A DNA stretch of 64,000 nucleotides from Tricholomella constricta (Eukaryota; Basidiomycota; Agaricomycetes; Agaricales; Lyophyllaceae). The stretch lies in NCBI GenBank assembly GCA_013368375.1, contig JAACJP010000006.1, forward strand, positions 372,001-436,000, written 5' to 3'. Each line of letters opens with the position of its first letter. Positions within the stretch are counted from its first letter, which is position 1. Position numbers and translations under genes: made by a program. Of this stretch, positions 29,176 to 39,957 are shown piece after piece. The notes beneath the pieces are model-generated. The model saw only the letters and a list, made by a program, of their open reading frames with translations, searched no databases and was not told where the DNA came from.

Positions 29176-29641
29176 ATGGAAGGGGGAACAGGACCCCCGA
29201 ATATACCTGGACAAAGTCCACCAGCGCAGAACACCCTAGGATTAAAATCGGAGGAACTTTGGCAGACAGCACGCACTAATGCGCCTGGGAGTTTGGCCGA
29301 CGAATTGGCCAGATCACAACGCCCTATCTCCACGTCTGGAAGCAGATGGCCAGAAAGCCGTCTATCAAGCAGAGCGTTCGGGGCGTCCACCTTGAACGTA
29401 GTCAAGATAGAGTCGGACGAAGACGACTTGTCCGACCCTGAGGCCAACGAAGAAGAAGCCATCGAAAGGGAACTGCTGGCGCTACAAGTAAAGCAATTTT
29501 GGGACACCACCAATGTTCGTAGCGAGCATCGACGAAGGCGACTGGAGGAACGAGCAGATAGGCTTGTCCTACGATCCACCGGAGCACAATCCGTTGGAGA
29601 AATGGTCGCACAAGATTATGCCGACCGATACTTGGAAGCGC
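29176..29641 (+). pseudogene. Gypsy gag A, N-terminal piece (left of KDZ insertion)
   Basis: Encodes GQSPPAQNTLGLKSEE, RSQRPISTSGSRWPESRLSS, QFWDTTNVRSEHRRRRLEERADRLVLRSTG and DYADRYLEA. It is closely related to the start of the Gypsy-2 gag (48450-48870). It stops matching exactly at tggaagcgc (29633-29641); the open frame runs 12 codons into the KDZ end. The missing continuation begins at 46859 with the same tggaagcgc and reads on in frame as LEALSVVVTEYRKKYPKG. Confidence 0.88.
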
Positions 29642-29712
29642 CACCAGACCCAGGCATGTTGATATATAAACCATTGTAATGAGAAGCCATACCTTGATAC
29701 ATTAAATAGCTT
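29642..29712 (+). repeat. KDZ left terminal inverted repeat
   Basis: Best-matching part 29655-29709 (starts CATGTTGATATATAAA, ends CCTTGATACATTA). It pairs with the right terminus at about 46793-46846 read on the minus strand. Confidence 0.8.
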
Positions 29713-30011
29713 TAACTAGAGGACACTGTGATATATCACTTACCTGTAATGAATACCTGTGCTTGGGAGCATTGACACGAGCCATGCACGCCCCTCCTCG
29801 TTGTTGTCCACAGCGCCGCCGCGACTCCCTATTCGGACAAGCCCGCTCTTTGTGATCACATCAATTCCTGACCGTGGGGCAGGCACCAAATAGACGATCG
29901 TGGCCTTCCAGATCTTGCACCGAATGGGCGATCGTGTCTGTCCAGATCTGATTTTTACGACCAATAAAAGAGAAAAAAACATAGAAAAAAATGTATTGAT
30001 AGAACGTGGAT

Positions 30012-31850
30012 TTAATGGCACTCTACGTGAATTTTAGTCCCCTGTGGCCCACCAACGCCCGCCGCCAAAAGTTGAGGAACACCTTCCCAAGTGTTTATAC
30101 AGGTCAACGCCAGTCGGGACTGTATGTCGGCTTGTCGAAGGGCGTAAGACTGGATGCTGGCGACGGAGGGGAGGTCTGGACGCGGTGCCGATGCAAGAGC
30201 CCGCCATCGAGCTTCCTGATACTGGAAAAATGCGATGACACGTCGCATCTCTTCTTCCAACAGGAGACATTCCTCCTGCCACCGGTGCGCCCGTGCTCTA
30301 GCCTTGCACCATTCAATGCGAAGGGCTGCAATAAATAATCATTAAAAAAGGGACTCCGTGATAGAATTAATTCTATACCTTCTTGTTTCCCAGCGCCTTC
30401 CATACCGTCGTCGCCGTCGGTCACTGTCCAGATCCATGACATGGTACGCCGACCCTCGGACACGTCATCCTCAGCAGCAGTGAGCCCTCGCAAGTCATGA
30501 TCTGTTAAAGGTAAAAGTGAATTGTTCCAGCCCACCATTTTCAACTTCTTGTTGAGTTGCTGAAGTGCGTCGTAAACCACGCGATATTTCTGGGCTGCCG
30601 CAGAAATACGATCATTGACGGACTTGATAAGGGCTAGACTCCGTGTTTGCATACGTTGGCCTCGAATAAGCTTGTCCTTCGACTTGTACATTTGCGAGCG
30701 CAGAAGGATTCCCCGGCGGATGTCGTGAAGCGCGCCATGGGCTTGAGCAATCCGCAGGCGCCACTCGTAGTGGAAGAATTTGATGTCGCAGTGAACCAGG
30801 TTGACAATGCTGGAGGGGAGAAGAAGCTCGATGTTGAAGGTGGAAACAGGCTCATCGCCACCTGCGCGCTCCGCCCGTGAACGAAGAATGGCAACCCCGG
30901 GCATGTACAGTTGCTGGATGCTGATCCAGGCTTCAACCTTGCGCCATAAGCGATTGTCGCGTTCGATAACCTTCGAACGTTGAAGATTTGTCGAATGCGG
31001 CCCCAAGGACTTCTCGTCAGCACGAAGAATGCGTCTATCAAGTATTGTGATTAGCGACTGATAAGATGGGGAAAATGCACTCCTTACTGATGATCCTCCA
31101 GCTCCAGCCCTTGCGCGATGAGTCTGCTGGGGGAAACATCTTCATGAATTTCGGAGGTGAGGTCTTCTTTTAACCTGGCTTGGTCCTCCATAGCAAGTTC
31201 AAGCCGAACTGCATTTTCGGTGATCTCTACCAAACATGAAGATCAGCGAAGGAATGACAATACAAAGACGACGATACGAGACGTACTTTGCATTTTTGGG
31301 GCGAAAGGATTTGTCATCTTTCCATCGCGTTCCCAAGCCTGGACCATTCGAGTCCATTGGAGCGTGTCCTCCTCAGGCAGAGCAGCGTCGAAATGCTCAA
31401 AAGCCTCGACGTGCTCTGACCTCTGAGCTATCGCCTCCTTCATCTTCCGCAGTAACGTTGGTGCTAAAGGGCAGGAAATTGATGAACATCCTGCGGGAGA
31501 ACGGAAGCGAGACTACATACCCAAATTGACCACCTTCCTCCAATTGTAGTCCCCAAAATGATCGTCGAGTGTATCGCGACGAGAGCCAGGTCCCATTTCT
31601 TTTGTACTCCCGGCAATAGCATTGATGGCTGCCCATCCACGCTCTGGGGCCTCACCGTCAGTGCGACCAACGTAAGGTGTGAAGTTGAATGAAAAGTTGA
31701 CGTGACATTCGGGCCGATGAGCAGGGAGATGGAATTTCGGTACAAGATAGATGAAATCAAGATTATCGAAGAGATTCGGTGGGTAGCACGAGCAACGGGA
31801 AGCCAGGTTACGGCCCCACTGGCAAGCGATGTCATATGACACTACAATGC
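30012..31850 (-). pseudogene. KDZ transposase, C-terminal part
   Basis: Reads SYDIACQWGRNLASRCSCYP, LVPKFHLPAHRPEC, FNFTPYVGRTDGEAPERGWA and GPGSRRDTLDDHFGDYNWRKV. These are hallmarks of the RNase H-fold KDZ transposase (CxC2-associated family). After short introns come helical, arginine-rich C-terminal segments (NRLWRKVEAWISIQQLYMPG; FFHYEWRLRIAQAHGALHDI; WRALASAPRPDLPSVASIQS), with the stop at 30012. The upstream end (31850) abuts the TSD and LTR of Gypsy-1. The first part of the protein is at 38228-39957. Long coiled C-terminal extensions are usual in this family. Confidence 0.87.
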
Positions 31851-31855
31851 GCTTG

Positions 31856-32352
31856 TGTTAGGGCGACCTCAGCGCAGAGCTTAGTCGTGCTGGCAGAGGG
31901 GAATCCAATGTTATATTATGTACGATTAGAGAGAACGTAAGTAGACCTACCTGGCAGAGGGGAATCCAATGAGAATAGAGTAAAGGATTCCCCCATGTCA
32001 GGAGGATGACTATATACGAGTAACTACTTGAGGGCCGGCTCTCTGGGGTGTATGGTACGTAAATGATAACGGATGGGCAGCGGCGCGTGTATGTACACGT
32101 TCCCGACGCTGTCCGATCCTCGTGGCTCAGGGTGCAGGCGCACGAGGTCGGGTGACCGACGTCGGGATGTCGGGAATCGGGATCGGGCGCGCGCTGGAAG
32201 GGGAAGTAACGACAGGAAGTTATAAGTATGTACACCGATGCTTGGGGCGGAGCGTCGGGGTCGGGATCGCGATCATCTGAGGAGCGGTCGGTCACGTGCT
32301 CGTCCGAGGAATCGGATGGTCACGTGATCACCAAACAGGTGTTCCCCTAACA
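31856..32352 (-). repeat. Gypsy-1 3' LTR
   Basis: TGTTAGGGCG to CCCCTAACA. In element sense a 21-bp segment (31971-31951) is followed by GTAGGTCTAC..., then repeated (31910-31890) and followed by CACGACTAAG. A 61-nt GT...AG block therefore lies at 31950-31890, with a CTAAT branch-like motif. Confidence 0.96.
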
Positions 32353-35300
32353 TCACCCCCCCTTTTGAATCGCAACGACTCGGTGCGGGGTGACGGTGGC
32401 GAAGATGGCGGGGGATAGAGTGAAGATGCCACGAATGTGGCGTGGGGCGTCGGGGTTGTCGCGGTGAAATTTGCGTACCAGATCGGGGGCGGCGACATTT
32501 TCGCGAGGTTCCCAAGAAGCTTCTTCGTAACCATAGCCCTTCCACAGGACCTTGTACTGTAGTTTTTTGCGGAAGGTTCGGCTATCGAGGATCTTTTCAA
32601 CTTCATAATGGGGTTCGTCGTCGATTATGTCGGGGGGCAGAGGGGGATCGGATCGACGACCTTCGATCGGATCAGCAATGGCGGGGATGAGCTTCACGAC
32701 GTGGAAGACTGGGTGGATGCGCTTCATGGACTGAGGCAGCAGGAGGCGGTATGCCAGCGGGCCGATTCGCCTTTGCACGACGAAAGGGCCAAGGTAGCGA
32801 TGCGACAACTTCTTAGACGGTCGGGTCGTAGAAATGTCGGTCGCGTCCAAGTATACCTTGTCGCCAGGCTGGTAGTCGGGCGTTGGGGCGTGCCGCTGGT
32901 TGTAATACCGCTCCATGTCGTCTTTGGCCTTTGAAAGCGCTGCCTTGGCTTCCTCCTGTGCTTCCTTCATGCGCTCCACGAACTCGTCTGCTGACTCGTT
33001 CTTGGAAGCGCCCCGACGCGGCTCAAAGCCCATGCGCGGATGCCGACCAGTGTCAAGCAGGAAGGGGGTCTGCTGCATCGCCGAATGTACATGGTTGTTG
33101 TAACTGAATTCGGCGTCGGGCAGGAGGTCCTCCCAATCGTTCTGGCGCTCATTGCAGAAGACTCGCAAGAACTGTTCCAGTTCCTGGTTGACACGCTCTG
33201 TCTGTCCGTCGGTCTGTGGGTGGTACGCCGTCGAGGCCGACAGCTTGATACCCAGGAGTCTGTACAGTTCGCGCGTGAACTCGGCGACGAACTGTGGACC
33301 TCGATCGGAGACGAATGCGTCGGGGAGACCGTGCAGCTTCCAGACGTGGCGACGGTAGAGGTTCGCAGCTCCCAGGGCCGAACAAGTCGTGTGCGACGCG
33401 ATGAAGTGCGCGCGCTTTCCAACTGAATCCACGACATTCATGATCGCGTCGTGGCCGTTGGACTCTGGAAGTTCGGTGATGAAGTCGACCGATACGACAT
33501 TCCATCGGCCTTCGGGGATGGGAAGCGGCTGCAGCTGTCCGACGGGGAGTTGGCGGCGAGGTTTCGTGCGCAGACACATGTCACAGGTGCTGGTGTACGA
33601 ACCGATGAAGCGCGACATCTGGGGCCACCAGTAGTTGCGCGACACCAGTTCGAGCGTCTTCCAGCGACCGGGGTGACCGGCGACCTTGGAGTCGTGGTGC
33701 TGCTCCACAATGCGTCGGCGAAGGTCTGGGACGTTCGGGACATAGATCCGTCCACGGAACGTGAGCAGACCGCCTTCCTCTCCCCACTCGCCAAAGCGAA
33801 GGGAGCGGCCGGCGATCTTGGATGCTTTGACCAGTTGCGCCGCTTTCGCGACCGCATCCTCCTGAGCCCCATCGCGATTGCCCTTGCGGATCGCTTTCAG
33901 CACATCATCCTCCTCTCCGACCAGTGCAAGGCCTTCAGTTGCACGAACGGCGAAGAATTCTGGTTTGAGCAGCACGATGTTGGCGTTGTCGGCGCTTCCG
34001 TCGCCATGGTCAGGGCGACGCGATAACGCGTCGGGTTTGCCCATGCTACGGCCAGGACGGTGGTGGAGGGCGAAGTCGAAGTTGGCGAGGTAAAGCGACC
34101 ATCGGGCTTGACGCCGATTGAGTTTCTTCGCGGTGAGGAAGTACTCGAGGTTCTTGTGGTCGGTCCAGATCTCCACCTTGTGCTTTGCGCCTTCTACGAA
34201 GTGTCGCCATTCCTCCAGAGACCGGATGATCGCCAGCATCTCTTTGTCATGGATCTCGTAGTTCCGCTCGACGGCGTTCAAGCTCTTCGAGTAGAACGCG
34301 ACCGGGTGCCACTTGCCATCGGATGGCGACTCTTGCGACAGGACTGCGCCCGTTGCGAAGTCGGACGAGTCGGCTTCGATGCGGTACGGTCGATCGTCGT
34401 CGGGGAACATGAGGACTGGCCCCGATGTGATTGCAGACTTCAGAAGGGCAAAGGCCGACTGCTCCGACTCTCCCCATCGCCAGGCGACGTCCTTGCCTGT
34501 CAGATCGAACAGGGGTCGGGCATGGTGCGAGAAGTCCTGGATGAACCGTCGGTAGAAATTGGTGAAGCCTAGGAACGCTTGCACCTCCTTCTTGTTCTTC
34601 GGCGCCGGCCATTCCAACACTCCAGCGACTTTAACCGGATCCATTTCCGCTTGCCCTTGCGAGATGATCAGCCCGAGATACTCGATCTTAGTCTGCTCAA
34701 ATTCGCATTTCTCGGGCTTTAAGAACAGCTGATGTTCGCGGAGTCGGTTCAGTACCAGTCGCGTGACCCGATGGTGTTCCTCTAGCGTCTTTGTATAAAT
34801 CAAGATGTCATCGAGGTACACGCAAACAACACCTTCAGCGATCAGATCGCGGAAGATATCATTCATCATGGTCTGAAATGTGGCGGGGCTGTTCGTGAGG
34901 CAGAAGAACATGACGAGCGGCTCGAAGAGGCCGCGATTCGTCCGAAACGCTGCCTTCCACTCGTCGCCTTCCTTGATCCGCACGTTGTTGTACCCCCATC
35001 GGACGTCCAACTTGGTGAAGTACCGCGCGCCGCGAAGGTTATTCACCAGTTCGCTAATGAGGGGCAGCGGGTATCGGTTCTTCACCGTGAGCGCATTGAG
35101 CGTCCGATAGTCCTGAACCAGTCGGAGCGACCCGTCCTTCTTCTTGATGAAGAAGACCGGCGACGCCATGGGCGACTTGGACGGTCGGATGCGACCTGTC
35201 TCGAGGTTCTCCTTGAGGAACGCGTCGAGTTCGACCTGTTCTGCCGGTGAGAGCGGGTAGACCTTCGTGCCCGTCGGCGACGCGCCCGGCTCCAGTTCGA

Positions 35301-36372
35301 TGGCATGGTCCCATTGCTTGCGCTCTGGAAGCTCATCGAATGCGACTTTGGAGAAGACATCTTCAAAGTCATGGAGGTGGGTCGGTACTGCGTCGCGGAA
35401 AGTTCTGGGCACGGAGTTAGCAGCGTGCGCTTCCGCAAGTCGCTGCGATGTCGTTTGGCTGGCCCGAATATGCTCGGCGGTCGGAGTCGGATGGATCGCG
35501 GTCGCGAAGATGCGATCGCCACTCAGGAAGGTTTCCACCAGGAAGTCGTCAGACTCTGGGTCAGGTTCCTCCAGGATCGGGGTGTAGGGGAGGAACTCCT
35601 CCTCATCAGAGTCGTCCTCAACATACGGGTTGGTCGGGGCTCGCAGGTCGGGCTCAGTCATCGGTATACCGTCGGCTCGACAGGCGCGGATCGCTGCGCG
35701 CACTTTGGTGCGTGCGCGCCGATCGGCTTTGACCTCGTCCTTGCAGGTGCCGCACTGCGTCGGACAGCGACTCATCTTCACCTCCTTGGTCTCCCAGTCG
35801 ATCTCGGGGTTATGGTTTTTAAGCCAGTTGAACCCGAGGATCATGTCTTGCTTGCCTAACTGGGTGACCCCGAAGACGGCTCGTTCGGTATGACCGTTGT
35901 ATCGCAAGACAGCTTCTACGATGCAAGAGACCGAACCGCCTTCGTTGAGAGTGCCGTCCACATTGTAAACCGGGGATGGCCGACTAAGCACCTTGGTTGT
36001 GAGCTTGTGTTTCTCGACGAAAGCGACATTGAGAAAACTGCCGGTCGCTCCGCTGTCCACTAGGGCAGTGACGGCATGCGACTCCTGGGTGTCGGTGGTC
36101 TCCAGTTCGACGTTGAGCCACAGGGATCTGGGGCAGGGGGAGGCAGCGGCGATGAAGCGACTAGGGAGTCGCTTTTCCCAGCGGGGTAGGCCACGACGCG
36201 ACGGGGCGATCGGCTTTGCGACTGCGATCGGTGTCGTCGGGTCGGAGGGGTTTTGTACGTCTTTGTCGGTCGGTTCGCTCGTCGGAATAGCAGCAATATT
36301 AGGTGTATTGGCGTATTCTACGGATAAAGGAGCGAACCGATTACGACTAGACAACGGGGGCGTACGTTCCAC
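32353..36372 (-). CDS. Gypsy-1 pol polyprotein (PR-RT-RNaseH-IN-chromodomain)
   Basis: An uninterrupted 1,339-codon frame beginning MERTPPLSSRNRFAPLSVEY. Protease ALVDSGATGSFLN near residue 105. RT with LVQDYRTLN, FTKLDVRWGYNNVRI and the catalytic box VCVYLDDILIYTKT near 550. RNase H EADSSDFATGAVLSQ and YEIHDKEMLAI. Integrase zinc site EQHHDSKVAGHPGRWKTLEL ... CDMC, catalytic VDFITELP, SDRGPQFVAEF and HPQTDGQTERVNQELEQFL. The C-terminal chromodomain is HYEVEKILDSRTFRKKLQYK ... SWEPRENV (about 1265-1315), which directs chromoviruses to marked chromatin. It lies in a different frame from gag with a 12-bp gap, so it needs re-initiation or frameshift. All catalytic residues are present. Confidence 0.96.
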   Translation of the reverse strand: MERTPPLSSRNRFAPLSVEYANTPNIAAIPTSEPTDKDVQNPSDPTTPIAVAKPIAPSRRGLPRWEKRLPSRFIAAASPCPRSLWLNVELETTDTQESHAVTALVDSGATGSFLNVAFVEKHKLTTKVLSRPSPVYNVDGTLNEGGSVSCIVEAVLRYNGHTERAVFGVTQLGKQDMILGFNWLKNHNPEIDWETKEVKMSRCPTQCGTCKDEVKADRRARTKVRAAIRACRADGIPMTEPDLRAPTNPYVEDDSDEEEFLPYTPILEEPDPESDDFLVETFLSGDRIFATAIHPTPTAEHIRASQTTSQRLAEAHAANSVPRTFRDAVPTHLHDFEDVFSKVAFDELPERKQWDHAIELEPGASPTGTKVYPLSPAEQVELDAFLKENLETGRIRPSKSPMASPVFFIKKKDGSLRLVQDYRTLNALTVKNRYPLPLISELVNNLRGARYFTKLDVRWGYNNVRIKEGDEWKAAFRTNRGLFEPLVMFFCLTNSPATFQTMMNDIFRDLIAEGVVCVYLDDILIYTKTLEEHHRVTRLVLNRLREHQLFLKPEKCEFEQTKIEYLGLIISQGQAEMDPVKVAGVLEWPAPKNKKEVQAFLGFTNFYRRFIQDFSHHARPLFDLTGKDVAWRWGESEQSAFALLKSAITSGPVLMFPDDDRPYRIEADSSDFATGAVLSQESPSDGKWHPVAFYSKSLNAVERNYEIHDKEMLAIIRSLEEWRHFVEGAKHKVEIWTDHKNLEYFLTAKKLNRRQARWSLYLANFDFALHHRPGRSMGKPDALSRRPDHGDGSADNANIVLLKPEFFAVRATEGLALVGEEDDVLKAIRKGNRDGAQEDAVAKAAQLVKASKIAGRSLRFGEWGEEGGLLTFRGRIYVPNVPDLRRRIVEQHHDSKVAGHPGRWKTLELVSRNYWWPQMSRFIGSYTSTCDMCLRTKPRRQLPVGQLQPLPIPEGRWNVVSVDFITELPESNGHDAIMNVVDSVGKRAHFIASHTTCSALGAANLYRRHVWKLHGLPDAFVSDRGPQFVAEFTRELYRLLGIKLSASTAYHPQTDGQTERVNQELEQFLRVFCNERQNDWEDLLPDAEFSYNNHVHSAMQQTPFLLDTGRHPRMGFEPRRGASKNESADEFVERMKEAQEEAKAALSKAKDDMERYYNQRHAPTPDYQPGDKVYLDATDISTTRPSKKLSHRYLGPFVVQRRIGPLAYRLLLPQSMKRIHPVFHVVKLIPAIADPIEGRRSDPPLPPDIIDDEPHYEVEKILDSRTFRKKLQYKVLWKGYGYEEASWEPRENVAAPDLVRKFHRDNPDAPRHIRGIFTLSPAIFATVTPHRVVAIQKGG

Positions 36373-36383
36373 CCGTTGTGTAA

Positions 36384-37598
36384 TTAAAAACCCTCCTCGG
36401 CGTCGGAGGCGGTCGCGTCGGCCGACGATGGAGTCGGGTCGGCGGGGACTGCGTCCTTGCGAGCTAGACGTTCCATGATAAGCGCCTCCAGCTCATCATC
36501 GAGCATGTGGCGCACGTCCCAGCGCAAAGGGCAGTCACGAGAGTAGTGACCCTTTTTCTTGCACCGAAAACAGTGGTCGTCGGCAGGCGCGACTCGATCG
36601 CGCATCCGATCTACGTCCATTGGGATGCCCTGGGGGATCGGCCTGGGGGCTGGTGCGGCAGGAGCGCGGGGGGCGGGGGGAGCGGGAGCGGGAGCGGGAG
36701 CGGGGGCAGTAGCGAACGCCCATCGTGCAGCTGCGGTGGTGGGCGGGCGGCTGTCGGGCGCCTTTGTCGGGACCATCCGACGGTGGAAGTCGTCCTCCGA
36801 CCTCATGATGAAGTCTTGAGAACGAGCGATCCTCAGCCACTCCTCAATCTTCTCATCGTGCGGGCGACCCGTGGTGATGCTTCCGAGTCGCCTCGAGAGC
36901 TTCGGGTCCATTCCCCGACGGAATTTGAGGACCAGGTGACGCCCATCTGGGTAGCCCGCCTTGACCCACAGGGATCGGAACGAGTCGATGTACTCGTCGA
37001 TCGATCGACCGTTCTGGAAGTACGCCGTCGACTCCAGGATGAGCGCGGCATCGGCGACCTCGTCGAAGAGGAAGAACTCGCCACGGAAGGTGTCTTCGAA
37101 GTCCTTCCAGGCGGGAAAGACGTCCTTGGCGGTTCCGAACTGGAACACCCGACTGACGAAGTCGGCGGCTCGCCCGTGCTGCATGTACGACAGCACCCAT
37201 ACTATTCGGGCGTGGTCATCGGCGAAACTTCCCCCGCACAAGGAGAAGTAGAGCTTGCAGGCGTTCAAGAACGCGCGACCGCCCGATCGGGCGCCGTCGT
37301 AAATGGGAGGGGGCGACGGTCGGAGGTGGTGCGATCCCGATCGCGGAGAGCCTGGCAGCGGGGTGGTCGTCTCAGGCGGCGGGGGGGTCGTGTCTGCTTC
37401 GGGAGCAGCGGGGGTGGGATTGGGGGGTGTCCCCGACATGAATTTTTCGAAAAGAGCGGAGAGGCGGTCCATAGAGGCCGAGTTGGAGGTATTGGAGGCA
37501 GAGAGAGCCGAAATTGTGGCTTCCATATTCGCCAACCGCTCCTCCGTCGTGAGGAAGGGAGAGAACGGTCGCTGCGACATGTCACCAAATTCGGACAT
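36384..37598 (-). CDS. Gypsy-1 gag
   Basis: 404 codons beginning MSEFGDMSQRPFSPFLTTEE. A short N-terminal coiled coil (LANMEATISALSAS) is followed by a Pro-rich linker. The retrotransposon gag capsid domain (RAFLNACKLYFSLCGGSFAD ... WKDFEDTFRGEFFLFDEVADA ... YPDGRHLVLKFRRGMDPKLS) spans about residues 105-270. An Ala/Pro repeat (APAPAPAPPAPRAP) follows, then a CCHC zinc knuckle CFRCKKKGHYSRDC near 350. The stop is at 36384. The order and length are normal for Ty3-type gag. Confidence 0.95.
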   Translation of the reverse strand: MSEFGDMSQRPFSPFLTTEERLANMEATISALSASNTSNSASMDRLSALFEKFMSGTPPNPTPAAPEADTTPPPPETTTPLPGSPRSGSHHLRPSPPPIYDGARSGGRAFLNACKLYFSLCGGSFADDHARIVWVLSYMQHGRAADFVSRVFQFGTAKDVFPAWKDFEDTFRGEFFLFDEVADAALILESTAYFQNGRSIDEYIDSFRSLWVKAGYPDGRHLVLKFRRGMDPKLSRRLGSITTGRPHDEKIEEWLRIARSQDFIMRSEDDFHRRMVPTKAPDSRPPTTAAARWAFATAPAPAPAPAPPAPRAPAAPAPRPIPQGIPMDVDRMRDRVAPADDHCFRCKKKGHYSRDCPLRWDVRHMLDDELEALIMERLARKDAVPADPTPSSADATASDAEEGF

Positions 37599-37725
37599 CT
37601 CGAAACGGGACTGGACGGGCGATCGGGGCGAGCGCGCGTTGGACGGTCGCGTGTAGCAGACGCGTGTTTCGGCGCGGAAGCGGATCGGTCGGCTTCGTCG
37701 GGTTTCTAGAGTTACTCTATTCTGC

Positions 37726-38222
37726 TGTTAGGGCGACCTCAGCGCAGAGCTTAGTCGTGCTGGCAGAGGGGAATCCAATGTTATATTATGTACGATTAGA
37801 GAGAACGTAAGTAGACCTACCTGGCAGAGGGGAATCCAATGAGAATAGAGTAAAGGATTCCCCCATGTCAGGAGGATGACTATATACGAGTAACTACTTG
37901 AGGGCCGGCTCTCTGGGGTGTATGGTACGTAAATGATAACGGATGGGCAGCGGCGCGTGTATGTACACGTTCCCGACGCTGTCCGATCCTCGTGGCTCAG
38001 GGTGCAGGCGCACGAGGTCGGGTGACCGACGTCGGGATGTCGGGAATCGGGATCGGGCGCGCGCTGGAAGGGGAAGTAACGACAGGAAGTTATAAGTATG
38101 TACACCGATGCTTGGGGCGGAGCGTCGGGGTCGGGATCGCGATCATCTGAGGAGCGGTCGGTCACGTGCTCGTCCGAGGAATCGGATGGTCACGTGATCA
38201 CCAAACAGGTGTTCCCCTAACA
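37726..38222 (-). repeat. Gypsy-1 5' LTR
   Basis: No difference seen from the 3' LTR. The element's primer site would be just inside at 37725 downwards (element sense GCAGAATAGAGTAACTC); I do not recognise the tRNA. The donor-like block is at 37820-37760. Confidence 0.96.
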
Positions 38223-38227
38223 GCTTG

Positions 38228-39957
38228 GGCACATTTTGTGACATGCTGGAAAGAAATACATAGTCCATATTTACATATCTGTGATGAGGATCAGTGACAA
38301 GACGAGTGCCTGTCGCGCCAATGGTGCTGACCTTTCACCCTTTTGAAGGTCACCGACGGATACAGGGCGCTTCATGTCATGCCTTGCGCATTCGGTCTTC
38401 CCAGTGCCGCTTGCATCGATACCTTTGCCTCCGCATATGCTGGCCGATTTGATGGCATCGTGATTGGAACATGTGCTGGTGTCGTCGGGGATCAAGTCAC
38501 TGTACTCGGAAAGGTATGCCTTAAACTTGCGATCTTCGACAAAGTATGCATAGCCATGGTTGAGACCGGGGTCGCGATTATTGTTCGACACTTTGAGGCG
38601 TTTCAGCCTGAAATTTGCGTCGATCCCGACAAACAAGGCATATAACCATCTACAAAAATATTAGAAGTAATTAGACATGATGACAATAATGAACATACTG
38701 TTTATTCTCTGGGGTGTCCTTCCAATCTGCCGGCAGGTTGATACCCGGAAGCGGACATGCAGGGCAAAGGACAGCGCACTCGCCCGGCTTCGTGCCCTTG
38801 ACACCCGAGACATCATGTCCGCGACCAGCGCGTTTGAGCATTTTGAGGTGCCGCCATTCACGGACCATCCGTAAAAAAGTCCCGTACCGATCCTGTCAAA
38901 AAGTTTAGAGAGGCAAATATTGAGGGGAACAGCACAACCTACAGGCAGAGTGCCAGAGCCCATATTTTCGGTCTGCCGGGCCAAAGTTTGATAGAATTCG
39001 AAGGCTGAAATCTTCGACATGAAAGACAAGAGTTGGAAGGATTCCAAAAGGGAAAAGGTGGCGGCAGTTTTCGGGTCAATGGTGGTGGCAGGGAAGAGGC
39101 GCGAACGGAGTAGCTGTATATTACGTGGGATTGATTGCGTACAGTCACAGAAGTCCAACCCGACATGGTGGATACCGTTGGCATCGAGAACGACAAAATT
39201 GTCATTGAAAGCGGGTACGGGATTCATACAAGAGTCACCGATGGCATGGCCCAGTTGCAACCGAAGCCCGAGCACCTTCAAGCTAGTATCCTTGAAAAAT
39301 GACCCATTCCAAAACTAATTTAAATCAGTTGACTGAGACAACATGACGAGATCGGCTCAACTAACCTTGACACGATGAAACGGTGATGTGCGATGATCAC
39401 TGATGATGCACGAGTTGCAGAACAGGCGTGTATCTAAGCAGTCGATGCAACGAAAGAGGGGCTGCTGTGTACTACTATGATCCTCATAGCACCTACCACA
39501 ACAGAGTTGTCCCGGGCTCTCATGATTGAGAAGTTCTTGAAGGTATACATCGATTTCGGGCTCCCAGAGCAGAAGAGGATTGTCCTAGACATGGTATCAG
39601 TAGTAAGTAATGATCGAAGGAGAGGACAAGGATAAAATATACCGTCGCCATAGTCCGTCGGCGTTTTATGGTCTCGATTCGGGGGGAAGTGACAATGTCA
39701 TCGTGCATGAAGTCGGGTTCCATCCAGTCCCAGGGAAGGTCCCCATTATCATCGACAGGAGACGAGCCGTTCCACGCATTAGCTGGAGTCGCAGTGGCAT
39801 TGGACTTGGACGGGACGTTGAGGTAAGTTCGTGTCGCATGCACAGAGTCGCATGTGACCCCTTCGTAGGCGATGTGACGTTGCACTACGCCTGGTTGGCG
39901 AGAGTTAGGCGGTACATAGCGATCAACGTCGAACTGCTGGCGCCGTTTATGAGACAT
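38228..39957 (-). pseudogene. KDZ transposase, N-terminal part
   Basis: Starts MSHKRRQQFDVDRYVPPNSR (39957). Next comes an acidic linker (LPWDWMEPDF), an intron, and a CxC2-type zinc cluster at about 39363-39590 (CCGRCYEDH, RCIDCLDTRLFCNSCIISDH, HRVK). Then FNDNFVVLDANGIHHVGLDF, CDCTQSIPRNIQLL, TAATFSLLESFQLLSFMSKI and SAFEFYQTLARQTENMG follow. Towards 38271 come FVGIDANFRLKRLKVSNNNR, DPGLNHGYAYFVE, CARHDMKRPVSVGDLQKGER. Several short introns keep the motifs in register. The reading is cut at 38228 by Gypsy-1 and resumes at 31850. CxC2 plus DANF and CARHDMKRP identify the KDZ transposase. Confidence 0.87.

Larger units (their letters stand above)
31856..38222 (-). mobile_element. Gypsy-1, intact chromodomain Ty3/Gypsy element
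   Basis: A 6,367-bp element with 497-bp LTRs (31856-32352 and 37726-38222) that show no difference where compared line by line. Both encode the same 145-codon shadow frame. TSD gcttg (31851-31855 and 38223-38227). Gag (37598-36384) and pol (36372-32353) are uninterrupted. The polypurine tract AAAAGGGGGGG overlaps the last codons of pol (IQKGG). The LTR contains the fourth example of the duplicated donor block. It splits the KDZ transposase gene in the same orientation. No difference between LTRs plus open frames means a very recent, possibly still active insertion. Confidence 0.96.

Noticed and set aside
31858..32295. 145-codon frame repeated at 37728-38165
   Set aside because: It lies inside the Gypsy-1 LTRs in non-coding sequence; identity only reflects the identical LTRs.
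36507..37709. 400-codon plus-strand frame over Gypsy-1 gag
   Set aside because: Antisense of an intact gag with capsid and zinc knuckle; GC-rich shadow frame.
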